64,000 nucleotides of DNA. Origin: an uncultured Porphyromonadaceae bacterium. Lineage in GTDB: Bacteria; Bacteroidota; Bacteroidia; Bacteroidales; Coprobacteraceae. Shown piece by piece: positions 1 to 9,218 of the stretch. The stretch is from the NCBI GenBank assembly GCA_900545915.1, contig URAV01000002.1:62001-126000 (forward strand), in the 5' to 3' direction. The stretch's first letter is position 1. The number at the start of each line of letters is the position of its first letter. The position numbers and the translations under genes were made by a program. The notes under the pieces are model-generated. The model was not told the DNA's origin. It did not search any database and worked only from the letters and a program-made list of their open reading frames with translations.

Positions 1-30
1 TTTTTGTATTCTACTTTATTTTTTAATAAG

Positions 31-1458
31 ATGATAAACGAATTTTTTATTCGAAAATTTGCAGAGAATTTGCCATATAAACCTACGGAGGAGCAGGCCG
101 AACTGATTGCGCGACTCGCTATGTTTCTTTTCGATCGGGATTCCCGGTCTTTGTTTTTAATTAACGGGTATGCAGGTACGGGTAAAACTTCTTTGATCGG
201 AGCATTGGTACGGACTTTGTCCGGATTTCAACGGAAGACTGTTCTATTAGCGCCTACGGGCAGAGCTGCAAAAGTTTTTTCAGGGTATGCTACTCATCCG
301 GCTTATACGATTCATAAAAAGATATATCGGCAAAAAGTTTTTTCGGCAGATTATGAGGGTTTTCAGATAACCGACAATCTGCATAAAGATACCCTGTTTA
401 TTGTCGATGAGGCATCCATGATTGCCAATGGCGGCGGTGAGCAGATGATATATGGCTCAGGCCGATTATTGGATGACTTGGTAGAATATGTTTATGCGGG
501 AGAGGGTTGTCGTTTGATTTTATTAGGCGATTCGGCTCAGTTGCCTCCGGTAGGACAGACCCGAAGCCCGGCACTTGAGAAAAGTAATTTAATGAAATAC
601 GGGTTGTCTGTTATTGACTTTGAATTGCGTCAAGTTGCTCGTCAGTCAGATGATTCAGGAATTCTTTTTAATGCTACCCGCCTACGTATGTTGATGGGAG
701 AGAATCCGTTACCGCTTCCGAAAATACGTTTGCAAGGTTACGCTGATGTGCAGCGAGTCGGTGGGGAGGATCTGATCGAAACCTTATCTTCAGCATATAG
801 TCGAGACGGAATGGATGACACAATTGTAATAACACGCTCCAATAAACGTGCAGGGATTTTTAATCAAGGAATTCGAAATCAGATACTTTATCGGGAAGAA
901 GAGCTTACTTCGGGCGATTTACTTTTGGTTGCAAAGAATAACTATTTCTGGAGTCGGGAGTATAAAGAACTCGATTTTATAGCTAATGGAGATGTTGCCC
1001 GTGTCGTGAAGGTGAGAAATACTCGTGAAATGTATGGATTTCGTTTTGCCGATGTTGCTCTGTATTTTCCTGATTATGATGTGGAAATAGAATCTAAAAT
1101 TATTTTAGATACATTGATGTCCGACGCACCTTCCTTAACTATGGAAATGAATAATCGTCTTTTTATGAATGTTCTTGAGGATTATTATGATATTCCTAAC
1201 AAACGAGAGAAGATGAAAAAAATTAAAGTTGATCCTTGGTTTAATGCCTTACAGGTAAAATATGCATATGCGGTTACTTGTCATAAAGCTCAGGGGGGAC
1301 AATGGAAGAATGTATTTGTAGATATGGGATATATACGAGCCGAAGGGCTTGAACTGGATTTTCTTCGGTGGCTTTATACTGCATTTACTCGGGCTACGGA
1401 GCATCTTTATTTAATCAATTTGGAACAAAACCTTGCAGAAAATAAATTAGAGTTATAA
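31..1458 (+). CDS. RecD/Pif1-like SF1B ATP-dependent DNA helicase
   Basis: This is an ATP-driven DNA helicase of superfamily 1B, probably used in repair or recombination in the cytoplasm. Visible motifs in order are a Walker A GYAGTGKT near residue 46, a Walker B region FIVDEASM, a motif III GDSAQLPPVGQ, and near the C-terminus the UvrD_C_2-type segment TCHKAQGGQWKNVFVD followed by YTAFTRATEHLYL. An in-frame TTG lies at position 4, but the ATG at 31 is preferred because the ATG-initiated protein (about 475 residues) starts just before the conserved helicase N-terminus. The 3' end overlaps the convergent cardiolipin synthase by six bases. The family (AAA ATPase / exodeoxyribonuclease V-like) is clear. 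The specific biological role is not. Confidence 0.9.
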   Translation: MINEFFIRKFAENLPYKPTEEQAELIARLAMFLFDRDSRSLFLINGYAGTGKTSLIGALVRTLSGFQRKTVLLAPTGRAAKVFSGYATHPAYTIHKKIYRQKVFSADYEGFQITDNLHKDTLFIVDEASMIANGGGEQMIYGSGRLLDDLVEYVYAGEGCRLILLGDSAQLPPVGQTRSPALEKSNLMKYGLSVIDFELRQVARQSDDSGILFNATRLRMLMGENPLPLPKIRLQGYADVQRVGGEDLIETLSSAYSRDGMDDTIVITRSNKRAGIFNQGIRNQILYREEELTSGDLLLVAKNNYFWSREYKELDFIANGDVARVVKVRNTREMYGFRFADVALYFPDYDVEIESKIILDTLMSDAPSLTMEMNNRLFMNVLEDYYDIPNKREKMKKIKVDPWFNALQVKYAYAVTCHKAQGGQWKNVFVDMGYIRAEGLELDFLRWLYTAFTRATEHLYLINLEQNLAENKLEL

Positions 1459-2898
1459 TACAGGACTTAATAGTCGTACTACCGATTCGCATATCTTGTT
1501 CCAAAGAGGTCTTTTCTTCCATAAATTCAGAGTGATGCGCCTGCATTTTTTTTGATCGTCCAAAAAGATATTTTTCATTTGTGCGGTGAGCTCCTTACTA
1601 TACATGAATGCATTTATTTCAAAATTGTGGTCGAAACTTCTGAAATCCAGATTTGTTGATCCTATCGTTGAAAACTCATTGTCGATCGTGATGCTCTTGG
1701 CATGGAGAAAACCGTTCTGATAAAAATATATTTTAATGCCGGCTTTTAGCATAGAGGTCAGATACGAGTGTGAAGCTAATTGCAAGATAGGAGAATCTGA
1801 CTTTTCGGGCAACATTAATCTTACATCGACTTTAGAAAGCGCAGCTACCTGTAAAGCTTTCATCAGACTTTCGGTAGGCAGAAAATACGGAGTCTGTATG
1901 TATATATGCTGTTTGGCGTTTGAAATGGCTTTCAGAAATGAAAGCGAAATACCTTTCCATTCACCTATCGGGCCGCTGGTGAGAATTTGGATGTTTATGT
2001 TTCCGGTACGTGGTACGGGCGGAAAATAGAGGTTGTCGGACAGCAACTCTCTTGTCGTAAAACTCCAGTCGATAGAAAATGCAGTTTGTAATCCGTACAC
2101 GGCAGAACCGGTAATACGTATGTGCGTATCTCTCCATATTCCCCATGCCACACCATCTTGATATCTGTCGGCAATATTCATTCCTCCGACATACCCTATT
2201 TTTCCGTCTATAATGACTATTTTCCGGTGGTTTCGGTAATTCAGTTTATTGGCTAATTGAGGAAAAGTGACTTTTAGAAATGGGCGCACATCGACACCCG
2301 CTGCCTCCATTTCGTCAAAAAAATGCTGTTTCACTTTCCAGCAACCCACATCATCGTAAATAACTCGTACAATTACTCCTTCTTTGACTTTATCGATTAA
2401 GAGTTGTTTAATCGTATTTCCGAGTCGGTCGTTGGCAAAAATATAATATTGCAGGTGAATGAATGTTTGGGCATTTTTAATATCTTCTATCAAAGAGGCG
2501 AATTTATCTTTTCCGTTGGTAAAAACCGTTACTTCATTACCGGGATGCAGTCCGGATTTTCCGAGTGTGTATGCCAGTCGTATCTGTTGTTTACTCTCTT
2601 CAGATAAAGGCATTTCTTGAAGATCTACATCGGGGTCTTCTGTAAGTTGTTGAAGTTTTCTTTTCCCTTTTCGTGAAATCATGTGTTGCCTTCTATATTC
2701 CTGACCGAAAAAGAAGTAAAAGACGATACCGACAATAGGCAGAAAGAGAAGAACGACTATCCATGCAATACTTTTTACCGGATTACGATTTTCCGATATA
2801 ATAACCAAGATCGTACCTATAATAGTAATCAAATATATTACGTACAGGCTGTTATATACCCATTGGTCGATGTTTTGAATTATATTCAGATAAAGCAT
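1453..2898 (-). CDS. cls: Cardiolipin synthase (phospholipase D family)
   Basis: Membrane-bound cardiolipin synthase, which condenses two phosphatidylglycerol molecules into cardiolipin and glycerol. The N-terminus has two hydrophobic segments (about residues 14-34 and 41-63), as in bacterial Cls. Two phospholipase D HxKxxxxD motifs follow: HRKIVIID, in a context ending GYVGGMN, and HAKSITID, followed by GSTNLDFRS. The length of 481 residues is typical of ClsA-type enzymes. It is convergent with and slightly overlaps the helicase gene. Upstream (positions above 2898) there is a roughly 370-bp gap containing a dispersed repeat. Confidence 0.93.
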   Translation of the reverse strand: MLYLNIIQNIDQWVYNSLYVIYLITIIGTILVIISENRNPVKSIAWIVVLLFLPIVGIVFYFFFGQEYRRQHMISRKGKRKLQQLTEDPDVDLQEMPLSEESKQQIRLAYTLGKSGLHPGNEVTVFTNGKDKFASLIEDIKNAQTFIHLQYYIFANDRLGNTIKQLLIDKVKEGVIVRVIYDDVGCWKVKQHFFDEMEAAGVDVRPFLKVTFPQLANKLNYRNHRKIVIIDGKIGYVGGMNIADRYQDGVAWGIWRDTHIRITGSAVYGLQTAFSIDWSFTTRELLSDNLYFPPVPRTGNINIQILTSGPIGEWKGISLSFLKAISNAKQHIYIQTPYFLPTESLMKALQVAALSKVDVRLMLPEKSDSPILQLASHSYLTSMLKAGIKIYFYQNGFLHAKSITIDNEFSTIGSTNLDFRSFDHNFEINAFMYSKELTAQMKNIFLDDQKKCRRITLNLWKKRPLWNKICESVVRLLSPVL

Positions 2899-2974
2899 GG
2901 AATCGGTTATTTAGGATATTTTTGGAAAGCTAAATTAAGGATAAAAAATGAATTTATCAATATTTATGTCGATA

Positions 2975-3150
2975 AGAACCTGCCTAAATTTTGCATGGAT
3001 CGTTTTTGAGAATTTCTTTAGAGGCAGTTTTTGGTTTTTTATAAGAATGATGGTAAGCTATCCGGCGAATGAAAACAGGGAAATAGACTGACAGAAAACA
3101 TAAAGATAACCGGATGTAATTTTCCTTATCGGAAAATTTAAACAGGTTCT
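2975..3150 (-). repeat. Dispersed intergenic repeat, copy A
   Basis: This 176-bp block begins AGAACCTGCCTAAATTTT and ends CGGAAAATTTAAACAGGTTCT. It is a reverse-oriented copy of the repeat at 21000-21175: shared internal blocks include a GAGAATTTCTTT-like segment and AGAAAACATAAAGATAACC. Its ends form an imperfect inverted repeat. It occupies most of the gap between cls and the SGNH operon, both of which start away from it. Confidence 0.8.
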
Positions 3151-3185
3151 GAAGAAAATATATGTGATAATGAATTAAAAAATAA

Positions 3186-3193
3186 TACTTTTG
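3186..3193 (+). promoter_or_regulatory. Candidate -7 box TACTTTTG for the SGNH/MBOAT operon
   Basis: TACTTTTG matches the Bacteroidetes TAnnTTTG box and lies 75 bp upstream of the first SGNH gene. I see no clear -33 TTTG. Confidence 0.45.
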
Positions 3194-3267
3194 CACTCGT
3201 TTTAATATAATAGGCAATATTCTATTGTTTTCTTGATAAATTTCAGGTAGAGATATTTTTGAGGAGA

Positions 3268-4641
3268 ATGAAGAAAGATTATTTGAATGATGTGTTTAAA
3301 ACACTCTTGTGGACATTGTTGTTCCTCGTGTTGTTTTCATTCGTTCCCGAGATAAAAGTAGGTTCGTTTACTTCCCGTAAAGTAGATATGCTTTCCGATA
3401 TTCGTCTGGTGAAGCCGCAATTGCATGCTGAAAAGCCGGATCGGCCTATTATTGCCGATTCCGATACGCTTGTTGTAAAGAGGGATACAGTCGTTCGGCA
3501 AAAAAAGCCTGTACACAAGCCTAATGGAGTCGTTTTATTTGAAGATTATTCTGAAGACGGATCGGGATTGAATCGCTTTTGTCATGCGCTGGATGAAGTG
3601 AAAGAACGTCCGGTGAGAATAGCTTTTCTGGGAGATTCTTTTATAGAGGCCGATATTTTAACTCAGAATATTCGAGAAGAATTGCAAGAACGTTTTGGCG
3701 GGAGAGGAGTCGGATATGTTCCTATGGCTTCGATGACGGCGGGTTTTCGACGGACGGTCAGACATCAATTCGATCATTGGTCGACCGTTTCGGTCGTGAA
3801 TCATACGAAGTCGGATAAAAATGATATTTTTATAGCCGGCCAATATTTTATACCGGAAGACGGAGCTTCTGCGACATTTAAAGGTATTTCGTCATTGAAA
3901 GGGCTGAGTGCTTTTGGTTCAGCGAAATTTTTGTTTGTAAATCGGGAGAGTACGGAGGTCTGTTTAGCGATCAATAAGGAGGAAGCACGTGTGTATAACC
4001 CGCTTTCGGCGGATAGTTTGCAATGTATCGAAATAGACGGTGAAATTTCTTCGTTGGATATTAAGTTATCCCATCCGTCGGGATTTACGGCTTTTGGAGT
4101 GTATTTGAATGACAAAACCGGGATATGTGTCGATAACTACTCTTTGAGAGGTACTTCCGGAACGAACTTGTCTCAGGTAAGTTTTTCGCTTAGCCGTGAA
4201 ATGTCCCGATATGTAGATTATGATTTGATCGTATTGGAATACGGGCAAAATGTCGTTTCTAAAGATGTTTATGATTATCGTGCATATACCGACCGAATGA
4301 CAAAAGTCGTTCGGCATTTAAAGGAGTGTTATCCCGATTCGGATATTCTTATTATGGGAATCGGTGACCGGAGCAGACGGGGAACAAACGGGTTTGAAAC
4401 GATGCCCGAAATATATGAAATGATTGCAGCTCAGCGAAAAATCGCACGGGATACGAAATCGGTTTTCTGGGATACTTTTATGGCGATGGGAGGAGAGAAC
4501 AGTATGATCTCTTATGTGGAACATAAACCGGTTTGGGCAAATAAAGATTATACGCATATTACACATGCCGGAGGGCGTCCGATAGCAAAAAAATTTGTTG
4601 AAGCATTGATGTATCGTTATAATCAGGAGTCGGGATTATGA
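3268..4641 (+). CDS. Secreted or membrane-anchored SGNH/GDSL hydrolase-like protein (1)
   Basis: Probable carbohydrate esterase or acyl-transfer partner of the downstream MBOAT protein, acting outside the inner membrane. The N-terminus has one hydrophobic segment (about residues 10-26). SGNH hallmarks are block I GDS (Gly122-Asp123-Ser124 in FLGDSF), a GQN sequence in place of the usual GxN of block III, and a C-terminal DxxH pair (Asp427, His430). The ATG at 3268 is chosen over an in-frame TTG three codons earlier; a GAGGAG stretch precedes the ATG closely. Its stop overlaps the start of the next gene (ATGA), so the two are probably translationally coupled. The substrate is unknown. By context it is a surface polysaccharide. 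Confidence 0.75.
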   Translation: MKKDYLNDVFKTLLWTLLFLVLFSFVPEIKVGSFTSRKVDMLSDIRLVKPQLHAEKPDRPIIADSDTLVVKRDTVVRQKKPVHKPNGVVLFEDYSEDGSGLNRFCHALDEVKERPVRIAFLGDSFIEADILTQNIREELQERFGGRGVGYVPMASMTAGFRRTVRHQFDHWSTVSVVNHTKSDKNDIFIAGQYFIPEDGASATFKGISSLKGLSAFGSAKFLFVNRESTEVCLAINKEEARVYNPLSADSLQCIEIDGEISSLDIKLSHPSGFTAFGVYLNDKTGICVDNYSLRGTSGTNLSQVSFSLSREMSRYVDYDLIVLEYGQNVVSKDVYDYRAYTDRMTKVVRHLKECYPDSDILIMGIGDRSRRGTNGFETMPEIYEMIAAQRKIARDTKSVFWDTFMAMGGENSMISYVEHKPVWANKDYTHITHAGGRPIAKKFVEALMYRYNQESGL

Positions 4642-5903
4642 GATATTTTATCGTTATTTCCATACTTGTATTTTCTTTGTGCTTTTTTCGTGTAACGAAT
4701 GCGCAAGAGAATGTATCCGTTACTGTCAAAGATAGTTTGACGGAGTATCCTTTTATTCATGTGAAAGAAAATATTTTGTCCGATTCTTTAAATACGATGG
4801 TCTCTCTTTATGAAAAATTGAAGATTTTAAAGTCAGATACAGATACGGTTCGGAAAGTAGTTAATGTTCTTCATCTTGGGGATTCCCATATTCAGGCAGG
4901 TTTTTTTAGCGGACAAGTGATGCGTCGTTTTCAGTCCGATTTTGGAAATGCGGGTAGGGGGCTGATTGTCCCTTTGAAATTGATCAAGAGTAATGAGCCT
5001 CGTGACTATGCAATCCGTTCGACAGCATCGTGGTTCGGGAGTCGGTGTGTCGATCGCAAGAATTACCCGTGTCCGGGACTCGGGGGAATGGCTGTCGCAA
5101 CTTGGGATACATCTTTCTTTTTTGATATTGCAACTTTGAGTAAGACCGATTCTTGCAATACTTTTTGTTCGGTAACGGTTTTTCATCATCCGAGGACATC
5201 GCCTTTATCCGTCGTTTCGCAAAAAAAAAGAGTGAATTATTATCCTACTCGATGGCCGTTTGCTTCTCGTATCGAATTAGATACATTAGTATGTAACCTG
5301 CATTTGAAGGGGCAGTCTATGCTCGGCGATACGAGTATTTATTACTCTATGAGTCTTGAAAACCGAAATTCGGGTATATTATATCATTCATCGGGCATTA
5401 ACGGGAGTTGCTATTCTCATTATGCCGAGGCCGGACAAGTTTTGAATCAGACTGCGGCGTTGACTCCGGATCTTATCATTTTATCATTAGGAACGAATGA
5501 AGCTTTCGGGAAATGTGACCAAAAGGATATTTATGACCAGATAGACCGGGTAGTGTCTATGTTGCGGAATATTCATCCCGGAGCAGTATTTTTGTTGACT
5601 ACACCTCCGGAATGTCATCGGCGTATCCGGAGAAAAGGGAAAAAGAAATATTATTATACCTATGTTCCTAATACAAAAGTCGAGAAGGTTGCTGAAACAA
5701 TTCGTAGGTATGCCGTTGATAAAGGCCTTGCCTGTTGGGATCTTTTCTCGATATCCGGAGGTCGGGGATCAGCTAAATCATGGATGAAATATCAGCTTTC
5801 GGCGCGAGATAGGATACATTTTAATGTAAAGGGATATGAATTGCAGGGAAACCTGCTGTATGATGCGATTATAAAAGGTTATAACGATTATGTTGGAAAA
5901 TAG
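4638..5903 (+). CDS. Secreted SGNH/GDSL hydrolase-like protein (2)
   Basis: Second SGNH-fold protein of the operon, with an N-terminal signal peptide (hydrophobic run then VTNAQE). Motifs seen are GDSH (Asp82-Ser83-His84 in HLGDSHIQAG), GTN (Gly285-Thr286-Asn287) and a terminal DxxH (Asp391, His394), so the full Ser-His-Asp set is present. It overlaps the preceding SGNH gene by 4 bp and the following MBOAT gene by 14 bp. Paired SGNH and MBOAT proteins are known from alginate and other exopolysaccharide acetylation systems. The pairing here is taken from gene order, and the direction of the reaction (adding or removing acyl groups) cannot be read from the sequence. Confidence 0.75.
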   Translation: MRYFIVISILVFSLCFFRVTNAQENVSVTVKDSLTEYPFIHVKENILSDSLNTMVSLYEKLKILKSDTDTVRKVVNVLHLGDSHIQAGFFSGQVMRRFQSDFGNAGRGLIVPLKLIKSNEPRDYAIRSTASWFGSRCVDRKNYPCPGLGGMAVATWDTSFFFDIATLSKTDSCNTFCSVTVFHHPRTSPLSVVSQKKRVNYYPTRWPFASRIELDTLVCNLHLKGQSMLGDTSIYYSMSLENRNSGILYHSSGINGSCYSHYAEAGQVLNQTAALTPDLIILSLGTNEAFGKCDQKDIYDQIDRVVSMLRNIHPGAVFLLTTPPECHRRIRRKGKKKYYYTYVPNTKVEKVAETIRRYAVDKGLACWDLFSISGGRGSAKSWMKYQLSARDRIHFNVKGYELQGNLLYDAIIKGYNDYVGK

Positions 5904-7413
5904 CAGATGGTTGGGTGAGTTATTTGAAAAGCTTGGATTGGACATTCATAAATTGGGTGTTCAGTTCCTATATGATCCGAATAACCCGATGTTGTTCAAT
6001 AGCGGTTTTTTCTTTTTCTTATTTCTGGCATTTTTGTTTTTATACCGCTATTGCCGCAAAAATGAACTGTTGCGGAATCTATATGTAATGTTGTTTTCAT
6101 TCTATTTCTATTATAAATCGAGCGGTATTTATTTATTGGTGCTTATATTTGTCTGTACATTCGATTTTTTTATAGGCAGACTTTTGTATCGTACAGAACG
6201 AAAAGTATCACGCAAATGGTTAGTTACATTAAGCCTTATCGTTAATATTTGTATGTTAGGGTATTTTAAATATACCAATTTTATTTTCGATCTGTTTTAT
6301 AGTGCTGTCAACAGACAATTCGAACCATTCGATATCGTTTTACCCGTAGGAATTTCATTTTTTACCTTTCAGTCGATGAGTTATATCATCGATATTTACC
6401 GCAAACAGATAGAACCTTTGCAAAGATGGCGGGATTATGCTTTTTATGTTTCCTTTTTCCCTCAATTAGTTGCCGGGCCTATTGTCAGAGCACGAGATTT
6501 TATTCCACAGATGAAACAGCCGGTTTTTGTTTCCGGAGAAATGTTCGGTCGGGGTATGTTTCTTATCATGGCAGGTCTGTTTAAGAAAGTCGTTATATCC
6601 GATTATATCAGTCTTAATTTCGTAGATCGCATTTTTGATAATCCGACATTATATACCGGTTTTGAAAATTTGATGGGAGTATATGCCTACGCTTTACAAA
6701 TATACTGTGATTTTTCAGGTTATTCCGATATGGCGATAGGGATAGCGTTGTTGTTAGGCTTTCGTTTTAACGTCAATTTTGACTCTCCATATAAATCGAC
6801 ATCGATCACCGAGTTTTGGAGACGGTGGCATATTTCTTTGTCTTCATGGTTAAGAGATTATCTGTATATATCTATGGGGGGTAATCGTAAAGGTAAAGTT
6901 CGCACCTATATCAATCTGATGCTGACCATGTTGATCGGCGGATTCTGGCATGGAGCTTCTTTGCTGTTCGTTTTGTGGGGTGCTTGGCATGGACTATTAT
7001 TGGTACTACATAAATGGTTCAGGAGCATGTTCCCTGCATCTAAGGAGATTCGCAGTCGTTGGTATTGGACTAATGTTTTAAGCATAATCCTCACATTTAA
7101 TTTGGTCTGTATCGGTTGGGTATTTTTCAGGTCTCCTTCTATGGAAGTGGCAAAGTCTGTATTTTCCCGTATTTTTACCGAGTTTCATCCGGAGATTGTT
7201 TGGGATTTTATATCGGGATATGCCAATGTTTTGTTTTTTATCTGTTTAGGATTTTTGTTGCATTTTCTTCCTCATCGTTATTCTGAGGGAGTGGCAAGGA
7301 AAATAGAAATGTCTCCGGTTACCGTTAAGGCATTTGCGTTTGCATTGTTGATTGTGTTGGTAATACAGATAAAATCGAGCGAGTTGCAGCCGTTCATTTA
7401 TTTTCAGTTTTAA
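5890..7413 (+). CDS. MBOAT-family membrane O-acyltransferase (AlgI/DltB-like)
   Basis: Polytopic inner-membrane protein (507 residues, roughly ten or more hydrophobic segments) of the MBOAT family, which passes an acyl group, usually acetyl, to an extracytoplasmic glycan or teichoic acid. Family marks are FFPQLVAGPIVR, FWRRWHISLSSWLRDYLY, and GGFWHGAS with the conserved catalytic-type His354. It starts 14 bp inside the preceding SGNH gene and ends the operon. The AlgI-like arrangement with two SGNH partners points to O-acetylation of a surface polysaccharide. The acyl donor and glycan are unknown. Confidence 0.9.
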   Translation: MLENSRWLGELFEKLGLDIHKLGVQFLYDPNNPMLFNSGFFFFLFLAFLFLYRYCRKNELLRNLYVMLFSFYFYYKSSGIYLLVLIFVCTFDFFIGRLLYRTERKVSRKWLVTLSLIVNICMLGYFKYTNFIFDLFYSAVNRQFEPFDIVLPVGISFFTFQSMSYIIDIYRKQIEPLQRWRDYAFYVSFFPQLVAGPIVRARDFIPQMKQPVFVSGEMFGRGMFLIMAGLFKKVVISDYISLNFVDRIFDNPTLYTGFENLMGVYAYALQIYCDFSGYSDMAIGIALLLGFRFNVNFDSPYKSTSITEFWRRWHISLSSWLRDYLYISMGGNRKGKVRTYINLMLTMLIGGFWHGASLLFVLWGAWHGLLLVLHKWFRSMFPASKEIRSRWYWTNVLSIILTFNLVCIGWVFFRSPSMEVAKSVFSRIFTEFHPEIVWDFISGYANVLFFICLGFLLHFLPHRYSEGVARKIEMSPVTVKAFAFALLIVLVIQIKSSELQPFIYFQF

Positions 7414-7505
7414 AACCTGTCGTACATTTTGTATAGGACTTTTTAGTTTTTTATAGCAGCTTTGTTAATAATTCATTTTAAAAAGGATTTATTTAAGAAA
7501 AGGAT

Positions 7506-7513
7506 TATCTTTG
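7506..7513 (+). promoter_or_regulatory. -7 box TATCTTTG for thioredoxin
   Basis: TATCTTTG is an exact TAnnTTTG match located 17 bp upstream of the first thioredoxin ATG, implying a very short leader. Confidence 0.55.
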
Positions 7514-7529
7514 TATAATAACTTGAAAG

Positions 7530-7943
7530 ATGATTATTATGAAAAAGTATTTAAGTCAGATTATATTATTGATGATGTTCGTACCTGTTTTTGCTCAGGA
7601 AAAAAGTAATTCAGGCAGTGGCGAAGTAAAAGTGTTGAACGCTTCGAATTTTACTGCCGAAACGGCAAAAGGTGTTGTTTTGGTAGATTTTTGGGCAACA
7701 TGGTGTCCTCCATGTCGGCAGATGTCTCCGATTGTCGATGAAATAGCCGGAGAGCTGAAAGGAAAAGCTAAATTCGGAAAGGTCGATGTTGATTCGAATA
7801 AAGATTTGGCTACAAGATATCAAATAAGATCGATTCCGACATTTATTCTTTTTAAAAACGGGAAAAAGGTAGATCAGATTGTCGGAGCTGTGGAGAAAAA
7901 AGATCTGAAAGATTTTGTATTGAAGCATGTCGATAAGAAGTAA
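7530..7943 (+). CDS. Exported thioredoxin
   Basis: Thioredoxin-fold oxidoreductase that probably works in the periplasm. The N-terminus is a signal peptide (charged MKK followed by a hydrophobic run ending FAQE). The active site is WCPPC (Trp58-Cys62), a variant of the classic WCGPC, preceded by VDFWATWC. The cis-proline segment IRSIPTFILFKNG is present. There are two possible ATG codons, at 7530 and 7539. The nearby promoter allows either, and the second gives a more standard signal peptide. It is followed by a strong terminator, so it is probably monocistronic. Confidence 0.9.
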   Translation: MIIMKKYLSQIILLMMFVPVFAQEKSNSGSGEVKVLNASNFTAETAKGVVLVDFWATWCPPCRQMSPIVDEIAGELKGKAKFGKVDVDSNKDLATRYQIRSIPTFILFKNGKKVDQIVGAVEKKDLKDFVLKHVDKK

Positions 7944-7967
7944 AAAGGTCGAATAATATTTAGCCGG

Positions 7968-8006
7968 AATCTGTCCGAATTGATAAGTTCGGACAGATTT
8001 TGTTTT
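7968..8006 (+). terminator. Rho-independent terminator after thioredoxin
   Basis: A perfect 12-bp stem, AATCTGTCCGAA / TTCGGACAGATT with an 8-nt loop, is followed by TTGTTTT. Confidence 0.8.
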
Positions 8007-8036
8007 ATGGAGTAGTTTTATTTTATATTATTTGTA

Positions 8037-9200
8037 ATGCGAGGTTTATTTATTGCGTTTGTAGCTTTTTTGCATTCGGTTTCATTGTATGCCGGTGACG
8101 GTTCTGTTTCTTCCCCTTTTACGGTAGAAGAAGCATTGTCGAAGAAAAACAACAATATGTTGTGTTATGTAAGTGGTTATATTGTAGGAGAGTATGTTAA
8201 TTATAGCAATAATAAGCATTTTTATAATATGGCTCCTCCGTTTGAAGGAACATCTACTTATCTGATTGCGGATATGCCTTTTGAATATAGGCTCGAAAAA
8301 TGTGTGACTGTGCAGTTGGGGGCAACTAATACGGATATTTGTAATTTGGATGAGTATCCTATGTATTGGAACAAAAAATTGCTTTTGCAAGGTAATTTAT
8401 CATTATTTCAGACATTATCGGGAATTAAGAATCTCAAAGATTTTGTTTTGCCCGAACAGCCATTGGAGGACGAAACTGTATATTGGAATATTTTTGAAGA
8501 TTTTGAAGCGAAGGATGGTTATAAGCCTATTTCCGGAAATATGTATGGAGGAGGGGTTTTTTATGGAGAGGATAATGCGATTCCTTGGGTGTTTGAAGGT
8601 GCTGCCTTAGGTGAAACGGGAAAAGATGCCAAATGGGGTGGAGCTTCAGCTCATTTGCGATTGACGGAGAGTACGTCAGGTAGTCCCGGATCTATTTATA
8701 TGAAGGAGGATAAGTCGAATGGGATCGGTTACATTCGTTTTTGGGCGGCGTTTTATGATACCGATAAAAAAGGACGGATTGCGGTTTATATTTCAGGCGA
8801 TCAGGGTAAATCTTGGGAGTGTGTGGCTTCCGGACTTACTCCTGAAAAGACACTGAAAGAGTTTCAGGTATTGGTGAATCGTCCCGGAAACTATCGGGTG
8901 GAAATTGCTAAATCCGAAAATTCTTCTGATGGTGTTAATATTGATAATATTCGTATTAGCGATTATTTGCGACCGGCCTCTATTATACGCTCTGAGAAAG
9001 ATGATACTTTTTGCGTGTCGGTAAATGACGGAATATTGTCTTTGAGTTTTACAGATAAAGCCGAAGCTCTCGATATATATACGATAAACGGTTCTTTAGT
9101 CTTTTCGATAAAAGACTGTGTAAAAAATATTTCTATACCTCTGCTACCGGGAGCGTATATTATACGAAGCGGGTCATGTATTCGGAAAATTATATTATGA
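8037..9200 (+). CDS. Secreted DUF6359-like protein with C-terminal sorting-like domain
   Basis: A secreted protein of 387 residues with an N-terminal signal peptide (ending around SLYAGDG). Residues about 25-145 resemble the OB-fold-like DUF6359 domain found in Bacteroidales (FTVEEAL...VSGYIVG...LIAD...VQLG). A beta-sandwich 'choice-of-anchor'-like region follows (about 150-305, NIFEDFEA...RFWAAFYD...VEIAKSE). The last 70 residues look like a Por/T9SS-type C-terminal domain (LSFTDKAEALDIYTINGSLV...LLPGAYIIR), although it lacks the most typical signature. The function is unknown. It lies just upstream of the urea transporter gene with an 18-bp gap and may share a transcript with it. Confidence 0.6.
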   Translation: MRGLFIAFVAFLHSVSLYAGDGSVSSPFTVEEALSKKNNNMLCYVSGYIVGEYVNYSNNKHFYNMAPPFEGTSTYLIADMPFEYRLEKCVTVQLGATNTDICNLDEYPMYWNKKLLLQGNLSLFQTLSGIKNLKDFVLPEQPLEDETVYWNIFEDFEAKDGYKPISGNMYGGGVFYGEDNAIPWVFEGAALGETGKDAKWGGASAHLRLTESTSGSPGSIYMKEDKSNGIGYIRFWAAFYDTDKKGRIAVYISGDQGKSWECVASGLTPEKTLKEFQVLVNRPGNYRVEIAKSENSSDGVNIDNIRISDYLRPASIIRSEKDDTFCVSVNDGILSLSFTDKAEALDIYTINGSLVFSIKDCVKNISIPLLPGAYIIRSGSCIRKIIL

Positions 9201-9218
9201 TTTTGTAAACCGAATCTT

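Noticed and set aside
2984..3217. 77-residue ORF on the minus strand
   Set aside because: Lies almost wholly within dispersed repeat copy A.
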